Origin: RGIG464 sp045643185
Lineage (GTDB): Bacteria; Myxococcota_A; Bradymonadia; UBA4248
DNA: 7,498 bases
Direction: 5' to 3'
Assembly: GCA_045643185.1 (NCBI GenBank)
Contig: JAZUKH010000035.1
Span: 1 to 7,498, forward strand
Each line of letters starts with the position of its first letter. The first letter of the stretch is position 1. Both the position numbers and the translations under genes were made by a program. The notes below the pieces were generated by a model that did no database searches, was not told where the DNA came from, and saw only the letters and a program-made list of their open reading frames with translations. This document shows, in pieces, positions 1 through 5,905 of the stretch.

Positions 1-31
1 TGTAGAGACGTGCGAACCGCGCGTCTCTACA
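1..31. repeat. Palindromic intergenic repeat with GTAGAGACG arms
   Basis: Positions 1-10 (TGTAGAGACG) are the exact reverse complement of 22-31, and 12-14 can pair with 18-20 inside, leaving a very short loop. The hairpin starts at the window edge, so it may extend to the left. The same arm, GTAGAGACG, recurs in every unit of the tandem array at 7325-7498. A relaxed version, GTAGGGGCG, occurs at 1631. This suggests a dispersed short palindromic repeat family. It could also terminate a transcript arriving from the left, but no T-run follows it. Confidence 0.75.
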
Positions 32-67
32 CGCGGTCTTCGCAAATGTGTTGTGGATCGTCCAAGT

Positions 68-96
68 TTGCACCTGAGCCTGTTCTTTGTTAAACT
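68..96 (+). promoter_or_regulatory. Possible sigma-70-like promoter for the CorC-like gene
   Basis: TTGCAC (68-73) and TAAACT (91-96) are separated by exactly 17 bp. The -35 matches the consensus at 3 of 6 positions and the -10 at 4 of 6. Transcription would start near 103. That leaves almost no leader for the GTG at 106 and little for the ATG at 121, but about 60 nt for the TTG at 163, which has a ribosome-binding site. Matches of this quality arise by chance, so this is tentative. Confidence 0.35.
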
Positions 97-162
97 GTTT
101 ATCTTGTGCATGGCCGGGTAATGCGATGCGCGTACATTCTGGGGGATTTGGGAGATACTTCT

Positions 163-1500
163 TTGGACGATCTAATATCGTCGCTTTCCATAGACGGTTC
201 GACCGTCGAAGCGTTAATCTTTTTCTTAATTTCGTTGCCGTGTGTGACTTTTTTTGCCACTGGAAACCGCGTTTTGACGAATTTTGGTGAACTCCGGGCG
301 CGTCGTGCTGTCGAAGACGGCCAAACGAACCTGGAACCCTTTGTGAAGAACGTCGATCGTTATTATATGATGTTGAGCGTGATGGAGATGCTCTGCGTCA
401 TTGCGATGTTTGGGTTTGGACACGGTTGTTTGTCGCACTGGTTCGAACCCTGGGCTGTATGGCTCATTTTGGCTTCCGCCTACCTGGTGTGTGATATTCT
501 GTTCGTGCGCTTTTCGGAACGGGCTGACGAAAAAAGATTGGCTGGGCGTTACGTTCAGTTTTTGCGACCGTTGCACGTATTGCTGACACCGCTCACGGCT
601 GTTCTGTGTTGGCTCGTCAAACCTTTCAAAAAGAAAGAAGAAAACCAGTTTGCTGATGCCGAACGCATGGAAGAAGAACTGGAACTCATGGTCGATGAAT
701 CGACGAAGCAGGGCGGTCTGGAAGACATTCAGGGACGTATTATGCGTTCGGCAATCGACTTTGGCGACACGACGGTGCGTGAAGTCATGATCCCTCGCAC
801 GGACATTACGATGATACACGCCGAAGCCAAGCTTGATGACGCTTTTCGACGCTGTGTGCAGGAAGGGTACAGCCGTTTGCCTGTTTACGAAGACGATATC
901 GACTCGATCGTCGGGGTTTTGTATTACAAAGACTTAATGAAACGCGTCTTTGAACTCGAAAATGAGCCCGAAAAACGAGCGAATGAGACGATTCGAGAAC
1001 TCGTACGCGAAGTGAGCTATGTGCCTGAAACGAAGCATATTCAGGCGATCTTCAGCGATTTTCAGCGTGAACACTACCACATTGCGGTCGTGATTGACGA
1101 ATTTGGCGGCACAGCGGGGATTGTGACGCTCGAAGACATTCTTGAAGAGTTTTTTGGCGAAATACAGGATGAGTACGATTCAGAAGAGAGCACGATCGTG
1201 CCAGTCGATGATTCGGGAGACACGGTCAAGGTCGAAGCTCGCACCAACATTTCTGAGATCGCGGCCTTGTTTGATGTCGAAGTTGAGGAAAATGTCGATT
1301 TCGATACGGTGGGTGGTCTGGTTTCGTACAAACTTGGTCGTGTAGGCTCAGTCGGCGACGAGATCGTCGTGTCAGGACTTAAATTCCGTGTGACCGATGC
1401 CAACGAAAAGTGCATTTTAAAGGTCGAGATCGCGCGTGATACGTCGGCTGAGGCTGAAGAAACACGACGTGACACGTCTTTACTCAATTTAACAACGTGA
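163..1500 (+). CDS. CorC/HlyC-family (CNNM-like) membrane protein with paired CBS domains
   Basis: This is a 445-residue member of the CorC/HlyC/TlyC family, inner-membrane proteins linked to Mg2+/Co2+ homeostasis and often annotated 'hemolysin family protein'. Hydrophobic segments lie at about residues 17-33, 69-88, 95-115 and 136-155. CBS 1 (about 205-259) contains VREVMIPR and GYSRLPVY. CBS 2 (about 276-331) contains the family signature around DEFGGTAGIVTLEDILEE. A CorC_HlyC C-terminal domain spans about 351-424. The frame is open from GTG 106, with an ATG at 121. I chose TTG 163 because only it has a Shine-Dalgarno match (GGGAG at 150-154, 8 nt away), but the longer starts remain possible. 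The membrane domain is divergent: the usual SGSE-type motif in the first segment reads ATGN. The last 11 residues and the stop are encoded by a 28-bp tandem repeat. The family call is secure; transport activity is not shown. Confidence 0.9.
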   Translation: MDDLISSLSIDGSTVEALIFFLISLPCVTFFATGNRVLTNFGELRARRAVEDGQTNLEPFVKNVDRYYMMLSVMEMLCVIAMFGFGHGCLSHWFEPWAVWLILASAYLVCDILFVRFSERADEKRLAGRYVQFLRPLHVLLTPLTAVLCWLVKPFKKKEENQFADAERMEEELELMVDESTKQGGLEDIQGRIMRSAIDFGDTTVREVMIPRTDITMIHAEAKLDDAFRRCVQEGYSRLPVYEDDIDSIVGVLYYKDLMKRVFELENEPEKRANETIRELVREVSYVPETKHIQAIFSDFQREHYHIAVVIDEFGGTAGIVTLEDILEEFFGEIQDEYDSEESTIVPVDDSGDTVKVEARTNISEIAALFDVEVEENVDFDTVGGLVSYKLGRVGSVGDEIVVSGLKFRVTDANEKCILKVEIARDTSAEAEETRRDTSLLNLTT

Positions 1501-1562
1501 CCCGTCTTGGGTTAATTTAACGACGTGACGCGTCTTTACTCAATTTAACGACGCGACACGTC
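1465..1562. repeat. 28-bp tandem repeat, about 3.5 copies, overlapping the end of the CorC-like gene
   Basis: Units lie at 1465-1492, 1493-1520 and 1521-1548, with a partial fourth at 1549-1562. Units 1 and 3 differ at a single base. Unit 2 differs in the middle, having TGGGTT where the others have TACTCA. Each begins with a near-palindrome; in unit 1 it is GACGTG-A-CACGTC. The gene's stop codon TGA (1498-1500) lies in unit 2, so the repeat supplies the protein's final residues. There is no T-run to suggest a terminator. Confidence 0.85.
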
Positions 1563-1582
1563 ATGGTTGTTCGTTGTGTGGC

Positions 1583-1669
1583 GTAGGGCTCAGCGCACTG
1601 CGTCACTGAGCGCTAAACATGATTGCAAGGGTAGGGGCGCAGCGTACTGCGTCCCCCAGCGCTCAGCAT
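1583..1669. repeat. Pair of related GC-rich palindromic repeats in the convergent gap
   Basis: Two related copies (1583-1620 and 1631-1669) share GTAGGG at the start, ACTGCGTC in the middle, AGCGCT near the end and CAT at the close. The second folds well: GGGGCGCAG (1634-1642) pairs with CTGCG and CCCC (1647-1656), with one bulged T and a CGTA loop. The first is weaker, with CTCAG/CTGAG or AGCGC/GCGCT as alternative stems. They lie between the ends of two converging genes, so the second hairpin may slow or stop polymerase from either side. It lacks the U-tract of a classical terminator. Confidence 0.65.
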
Positions 1670-1674
1670 TGAAT

Positions 1675-4600
1675 TTAGAAAACGTGAGCTTCACAAGCCT
1701 CAACTTTGTAGCTGCTTGAGTTGTTGTTGTCTTCGTGACATTCGTGGAAGGACACATAATTGTCGTCGCCGTGGGCGTCGTCGACAGAGAACATGACCTG
1801 ATATTTGTCAGCAGAGATCGAAACCTTGGTCGCAGTGCCACCCACCATGATGGTTCCCGTGCCGTCCCAGGCGTAGGTCGCCGTTGCGCTGCCGCCTGCC
1901 GCGATGGGAGGTTCGGCATAGGCCGTGCCCAGATAGGCCGTGTAGGTATTGCCATCCGTGTAGACGTAGTCTTTGACGTAGAACGAGGCTGCAACTTTCG
2001 CAGACACGCTTAACGAGCCGTTGTTGAGGATCGTCGCTGTCAAACCGACGGTCGATTGCTCACCAGCCGTTTTGGCGCAACCCGATTTGTTATCGAACGA
2101 GAAATCGCCCGCAACAAAGTCCGGCGCAAAGTTGACGGAAGGCTGGACATTCGCACGATAGTTGTTGAGGTGCTTGTTGAGCCAGTTGGCTTCTTCGCGT
2201 TTGGGCACGGTGCCGTCTTCGTTGATATTGGTGACATGGTAGGCATGCTGGTTCCAGATGCGGCGCGTGCGTACCCAGTTGTCGAGTGAGTCGGCATAGA
2301 CGGTGATCCCGTTGGAGGGGGTGCCTTCGTCGACGACAACGATCTCGGTTCGACCGTCGTTATCGACGTCGACGATGACCGGGTTTTCGATGACGGTGCC
2401 TGACGTATTGGGAGATTCCCAGAGAATCTTGCCGGCTGTATAGGTGCCTCCGTTGTCGAGCTTGACGGTCTTGCCGGTATCGGGTTTGCCCGAGTAGATG
2501 CGGATATTCTGTTCGTCGCGGTAGATGACTTCAGCGACGCCGTCGCCTTCGAAGTCGAAAACGGATGATCCCGTTTTATGACTTGATTCATCTTTGGTCT
2601 TGCTGGCCCAAACCAGCGAGCCATCCTGTCCGTTAAAGACGGAATAGGCTTTTTCGCCTGCGACGCCGATGTCAGGATCGCCATCGCCGTCAAAGTCTGC
2701 AATGACCGGGTTGCCGCCGCCTTTGGTTGAAGTCTGTTTTTCTTCCCAGACCATGCGTTGAGTCCAGTTGTCGCCATTTCGATAGACTTTCCAGACGGAG
2801 ACATAGCCGCTTCTTACTTTGACGATTTCTGGAATGAGTTCACCCGGTCTATTCGGATCGTTGTCGTTAGGAATGAGGTTGGCAACCGCAACGTAGTCGT
2901 ATTCCTGGTTATTTCCGGTGCCATCCGCGTTCATCGTTTGTGAGGCTTTGGTATGATCGGCGATGATCTTGCAGTTATTGTCGTAGATATCAGTATTGAT
3001 GATCTCCATATTGCCGTCCTGGTCGAGGTCGGCGACGCTGAAGAAGCTCATGTACCAAGTGCTGACTCGTCGCATATTGTATGTGCATTTCCACTTTTCA
3101 TCCCAGTGTTTGCCGCGGATAATGCCGACGGTGGTAATAATGTCTGGCTCGCCGTCACTGTCGATATCAGCGATGGTCGGGTGATAATCGGACCAATAAG
3201 TGTCGCCTGCGCCACCGTCGCCATGACCAAAGTTGGCACCAGAGGGCGGGTCGATCTTGTATTTTTCGACCCACTCGTAATTTGTGCCATTTTTTCGCAG
3301 GACCATGGCGTAGAGTTTGGCCGACGAGAGTGTGGTCGAGATCGCGGGAGCCAACACTTCGATCTCGCCGTCACCGTCGATATCGGCGGCGCCAGCTTCG
3401 TTGTGGCGGTTGAACATGATACGGCCGGAACCGCTTGTACTTGTGCGGGCGAGTAAGTGGCCGTCATCGCCAGAAATAGCGGTCAGGGTGTATTTGTTGT
3501 CGATGAAGACGATGTCGGGGATGTCGTTTTGGTCGATCTTTCCGTCCTTGATGCCATCATCGGTCAGATTGATGACGATCGGGGTCTGAACGATACCGTT
3601 GGCTTCGCTTGTCGGTATTTTGTATTGCCATTTGATTCGTGGTTTGAACTCGCCAACGGGCGGTGTGTAAGTGCAGACTTCGCTTGCCTTGATCTCGTCG
3701 GTAGAAATGCAGCGGTGAGAGGCTTGGTCGCAGAGGCTCCAGTAGTCGCAGTCGCGTTCGGTCGTGCAGCTGTTGCTGCTCGACGGTTTCACGCACTTGT
3801 TGAATACACAGACTTCCGACGCGTTGTCGCAGCAGTACTCGAGGTTTTGACCGCAACGTGTGTGCGACGATTCGTCACAGGCTATGAGGCAGCGGTTATC
3901 GCCGCAGACGGGCGTTGAGCTGCTGCAACAATACTCCTTACGAGCTTCACCACACATAACGTCGTCATCCTGACAAACGATCTGGCAATAACCAGCTTCA
4001 TTACAGGCATAGCCTTCCTGACAACATTCGCGTGCTTTGCCGCAACTTTCTCGGCCGTCTGTACAGTTTTGGTCGCAATGGCCTTTGTCGACAGCGCACT
4101 GCAAGTTGCCTTTACATTCCTCGCCGTTACACAGCGGGGCGCCGTCATCGCCCAAATTGCTGCATTTTCCTGTCACAAGGTCGCACGCTTGGTAGGGCTT
4201 GCAGCAAACTCCGCCACAAATGGTATTCGGACATTCGACACAAGCGCCGTCGACGCATTTTTGGTCGGCGCTGCACGCGTTACACGGATCGGCTGGCACG
4301 CATTGTTTGCCGTCAACGCAGCTTTCATCAAACGCGCATGTCGCGCAGAAGCTCGTGCTCTTGAAACACTCGTTGTCGCGGCAAACTTCGTCTGCGGCGC
4401 AGTTCAAACACCCTGAAAATGACGAATTGTGTTCAGGATAACAGAAACCGCCGACGCACACCGTGTTATCACCACAATTGGCACAGGCTTCCGAGATCTT
4501 GACACAGGCTGCATTCACGCACGTCTCATCGTCAGCACAGTGCGCGCATGAGTGATTCTCAAGGTCGGCAACACATTTGCCGTTATTACAGACCTGATTC

Positions 4601-4824
4601 TTGTCGCATGAGGGACTGCACGTCTTCTTTTTGGGATCTTCTTTGGGCGGATTATCTTTACCAGGGTCGGTCTGGTCCAGACATTTGTCATTCACACAGT
4701 TTTGGCAGTTTTCGTCGCAACCGCTTTCGTCATTAGATACTTTGATGCTCGACGAATCGTCAGAACAAGCGTACAGACTCAGGGTCGCGGCTAAAATGCA
4801 AAGACTTAAGGTGTATTTTTTCAT
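1675..4824 (-). CDS. Large Cys-rich lipoprotein with FG-GAP-like beta-propeller and CARDB-like C-terminus
   Basis: This 1049-residue protein is probably exported and lipid-anchored. It begins with a lipoprotein signal peptide ending in the lipobox LYAC, with the acylated Cys at 20. Ser follows at +2, with no Asp retention signal, so the outer membrane is likely. Residues 36-384 contain 61 cysteines in two repeat types. Six units of the form C-x(2,3)-C-x5-C-x(4,5)-C fill about 69-195, with a partial unit before them. Units with an adjacent Cys pair fill about 203-344. About 410-835 carries eight FG-GAP/VCBS-like blades, several with the Ca2+-loop pattern DxDxDG (481-486, 553-558, 599-604, 710-715, 819-824). 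The block RIWNQHAYHVTN (855-866) precedes a CARDB-like beta domain (about 901-1040). The start was chosen because AAGGAG lies 6 nt upstream and the signal peptide begins there; the frame stays open 20 codons further upstream. Adhesion or ligand binding is plausible by family, but the actual role is unknown. Confidence 0.9.
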   Translation of the reverse strand: MKKYTLSLCILAATLSLYACSDDSSSIKVSNDESGCDENCQNCVNDKCLDQTDPGKDNPPKEDPKKKTCSPSCDKNQVCNNGKCVADLENHSCAHCADDETCVNAACVKISEACANCGDNTVCVGGFCYPEHNSSFSGCLNCAADEVCRDNECFKSTSFCATCAFDESCVDGKQCVPADPCNACSADQKCVDGACVECPNTICGGVCCKPYQACDLVTGKCSNLGDDGAPLCNGEECKGNLQCAVDKGHCDQNCTDGRESCGKARECCQEGYACNEAGYCQIVCQDDDVMCGEARKEYCCSSSTPVCGDNRCLIACDESSHTRCGQNLEYCCDNASEVCVFNKCVKPSSSNSCTTERDCDYWSLCDQASHRCISTDEIKASEVCTYTPPVGEFKPRIKWQYKIPTSEANGIVQTPIVINLTDDGIKDGKIDQNDIPDIVFIDNKYTLTAISGDDGHLLARTSTSGSGRIMFNRHNEAGAADIDGDGEIEVLAPAISTTLSSAKLYAMVLRKNGTNYEWVEKYKIDPPSGANFGHGDGGAGDTYWSDYHPTIADIDSDGEPDIITTVGIIRGKHWDEKWKCTYNMRRVSTWYMSFFSVADLDQDGNMEIINTDIYDNNCKIIADHTKASQTMNADGTGNNQEYDYVAVANLIPNDNDPNRPGELIPEIVKVRSGYVSVWKVYRNGDNWTQRMVWEEKQTSTKGGGNPVIADFDGDGDPDIGVAGEKAYSVFNGQDGSLVWASKTKDESSHKTGSSVFDFEGDGVAEVIYRDEQNIRIYSGKPDTGKTVKLDNGGTYTAGKILWESPNTSGTVIENPVIVDVDNDGRTEIVVVDEGTPSNGITVYADSLDNWVRTRRIWNQHAYHVTNINEDGTVPKREEANWLNKHLNNYRANVQPSVNFAPDFVAGDFSFDNKSGCAKTAGEQSTVGLTATILNNGSLSVSAKVAASFYVKDYVYTDGNTYTAYLGTAYAEPPIAAGGSATATYAWDGTGTIMVGGTATKVSISADKYQVMFSVDDAHGDDNYVSFHECHEDNNNSSSYKVEACEAHVF

Positions 4825-4830
4825 CTCTTT

Positions 4831-4836
4831 CTCCTT
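4831..4836 (-). promoter_or_regulatory. Ribosome-binding site fixing the lipoprotein start
   Basis: On the minus strand this reads AAGGAG, 6 nt before the ATG whose complement ends at 4824. It selects this ATG over the one 20 codons upstream. The extra N-terminal residues from that upstream start would also bury the signal peptide. Confidence 0.8.
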
Positions 4837-4870
4837 AATGTTGATATAGCCATTGATGAAAGAACAACTA

Positions 4871-4900
4871 TATATAGATAGCACGTTGCGCCTTTTTCAA
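4871..4900 (-). promoter_or_regulatory. Probable promoter of the lipoprotein gene
   Basis: Reading the minus strand, TTGAAA (complement of 4895-4900) and TATATA (complement of 4871-4876) are 18 bp apart. The predicted start of transcription, near 4864, gives a leader of roughly 40 nt before the ATG at 4824. The -35 lies inside the 25-bp palindrome at 4886-4910, so a protein bound there would be expected to block this promoter. Confidence 0.5.
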
Positions 4901-4910
4901 AAAGGGGCAA
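4886..4910. promoter_or_regulatory. 25-bp interrupted palindrome, possible operator
   Basis: TTGCGCCTTTTT (4886-4897) and AAAAAGGGGCAA (4899-4910) flank a single C. Eleven of twelve arm positions are complementary; only G4890/G4906 fails. It sits in the 116-bp region between divergent genes and covers the -35 of the minus-strand promoter, as expected for a dimeric repressor or activator site. In RNA it would form a stable hairpin with an almost absent loop. There is no T-run on either side, which argues against an intrinsic terminator. Confidence 0.5.
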
Positions 4911-4928
4911 TAATAAATTATTGTATTT

Positions 4929-4935
4929 GGAGGTG
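4929..4935 (+). promoter_or_regulatory. Strong ribosome-binding site of the DUF2520 gene
   Basis: GGAGGTG matches the anti-Shine-Dalgarno consensus over seven bases and lies 5 nt before the ATG at 4941. It fixes that start. No convincing plus-strand promoter could be picked out of the AT-rich stretch at 4909-4928. Confidence 0.75.
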
Positions 4936-4940
4936 GGAAT

Positions 4941-5771
4941 ATGCAGGTCGTGATGATTGGATTGGGACGCATGGGCGTGCTTCAGGCGCGTTTTGCACGC
5001 CACTTTGGTGACGTGATCCTGGCTGGCGTTGACGTGTCGGCGTCGGCACGCAGTTTTTTTGATGAAACGTTTGGTGTGCCGACATTTGATTCGGTCGAAT
5101 CCGCGGGCAAGCGATTGGCAGAGGCCGACTTGGTGTGGGTGACCGTGACCGATGGTCAGATCGAGGCGGTCGCGCAGCGTCTGAACGGCCTTATTCGTGA
5201 GGATGCCGTCGTTGTGCACACGAGTGGGGCGGCATCCAGCAGGCTTCTTGCTGATCACTTGGTTCAGCCGACCGCGTCGATTCACCCGCTCGCGGCATGT
5301 CCGCCGGTGACGACGTCCGACGAGGCATGTGTGGAGGCATACGATGGCGTGTATCACGCCATCGAAGGCGCGCCAGCGGCTGTCGAACTCGCCCGGCGGC
5401 TCGTTGAGCGCATCCATGGTCAGATCGCTGCGATCGATGTCGACAAAAAGTCGCTCTACCACGCTGCGGCCGTGTTCGCGTCCAATTACCCGGTGACGCT
5501 CATTGACTTCGCACAGCGCATGTTCGTCGATTGCGGTTTCGACCCCGTGGCCGCACGAGACGCCTCGTGCCGACTGCTCGCTTCTGCCCTCGCTGGTTTG
5601 CGCGATCGCTCGCCGCTCGATGCCCTGACAGGTCCCGTCAAGCGTCGTGATCAGGGGACGATCAAAAAACATCGTGATGCGATCAACACATTCGACGCGC
5701 AAACGCTCGCGGTTTACGACGCCATGCTCGTCGCTACCCAAAACATGGTCGATCGAAAAGACGAAGGTTAA
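4941..5771 (+). CDS. Rossmann-fold/DUF2520 oxidoreductase-like protein
   Basis: This 276-residue cytoplasmic protein has an N-terminal NAD(P)-binding Rossmann domain and a C-terminal DUF2520 helical domain, related to ProC and the 6-phosphogluconate/hydroxyisobutyrate dehydrogenases. The dinucleotide motif GLGRMG is at 7-12, right after the first strand, so no N-terminal residues are missing. Other family blocks are HTSGA (93-97), SIHPL (113-117), K169/K170 followed by YHAA (173-176) and ASN (180-182), and LTGPVKRRD (229-237). Length is normal for the family. Some proteins of this type have been reported as alternative ketopantoate reductases (PanG), acting in pantothenate synthesis. No pan gene is visible here, so the substrate is open. 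The next gene, glyA, is on the same strand 134 bp downstream but has its own promoter, so co-transcription is possible but not required. Confidence 0.88.
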   Translation: MQVVMIGLGRMGVLQARFARHFGDVILAGVDVSASARSFFDETFGVPTFDSVESAGKRLAEADLVWVTVTDGQIEAVAQRLNGLIREDAVVVHTSGAASSRLLADHLVQPTASIHPLAACPPVTTSDEACVEAYDGVYHAIEGAPAAVELARRLVERIHGQIAAIDVDKKSLYHAAAVFASNYPVTLIDFAQRMFVDCGFDPVAARDASCRLLASALAGLRDRSPLDALTGPVKRRDQGTIKKHRDAINTFDAQTLAVYDAMLVATQNMVDRKDEG

Positions 5772-5798
5772 ACTTAAAACTACGTGTAGGTGCCTGTC

Positions 5799-5827
5799 TT
5801 TTCGCAACACGCTAAATGTGTTATAAT
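5799..5827 (+). promoter_or_regulatory. Promoter of glyA
   Basis: A perfect -10 hexamer TATAAT lies at 5822-5827. The best -35 at a 17-bp spacing is the weak TTTTCG (5799-5804). Transcription would start near 5834 and give a leader of about 72 nt. The poor -35 suggests either an activator-dependent promoter or moderate basal strength. Confidence 0.55.
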
Positions 5828-5838
5828 CTTAAGACCGT

Positions 5839-5874
5839 GCGATAGGACTGGCGTCCTATGGACGTCAATATCGC
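5839..5874 (+). promoter_or_regulatory. glyA leader element with two mutually exclusive folds
   Basis: Fold 1 combines GCGATA/TATCGC (5839-5844 with 5869-5874) and an inner stem TGGCGTCC/GGACGTCA (5849-5856 with 5860-5867, one G-T pair, 3-nt loop). Fold 2 is ATAGGAC/GTCCTAT (5842-5848 with 5853-5859, TGGC loop). Fold 2 shares bases with both stems of fold 1, so only one can form. It lies in the predicted leader, upstream of the ribosome-binding site. I do not recognise a known riboswitch class. It could also be a DNA operator, since the stems are inverted repeats. Confidence 0.4.
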
Positions 5875-5905
5875 GTAATCATGACAAGGAAAATGGTGAA
5901 AAACT

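Noticed and set aside
2040..2804. Second minus-strand frame within the lipoprotein gene, very rich in Ser, Thr and Arg
   Set aside because: It overlaps the lipoprotein in another frame. Its composition reflects the out-of-frame reading of Asp/Gly-rich repeat codons, and it has no domain or ribosome-binding site of note.
3457..3918. Plus-strand open frame inside the lipoprotein gene
   Set aside because: It is antisense to the clear lipoprotein reading frame and is a low-complexity Val/Ala-rich shadow.
4886..4910. Intrinsic terminator
   Set aside because: The palindrome has a one-base loop and no downstream T-run on either strand, and it sits between divergent gene starts where a terminator is not expected. 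An operator fits better.
4885..4916. Plus-strand promoter for the DUF2520 gene (TTGCGC with AATAAT or TAATAA)
   Set aside because: Hexamer matches are poor, and spacing to the better -10-like sequence is 19 bp. In AT-rich DNA such matches are expected by chance.
4821..5810. Long minus-strand open frame (329 codons) opposite the DUF2520 gene
   Set aside because: It covers almost exactly the real plus-strand gene, has no recognisable domain, is rich in Arg and His as antisense frames are, and its first codons run across the intergenic region. It is an antisense shadow.
5839..5874. Known riboswitch (glycine, folate or SAM type) before glyA
   Set aside because: The leader is too short and I find none of the conserved core sequences of those classes. 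I report only the alternative folds.
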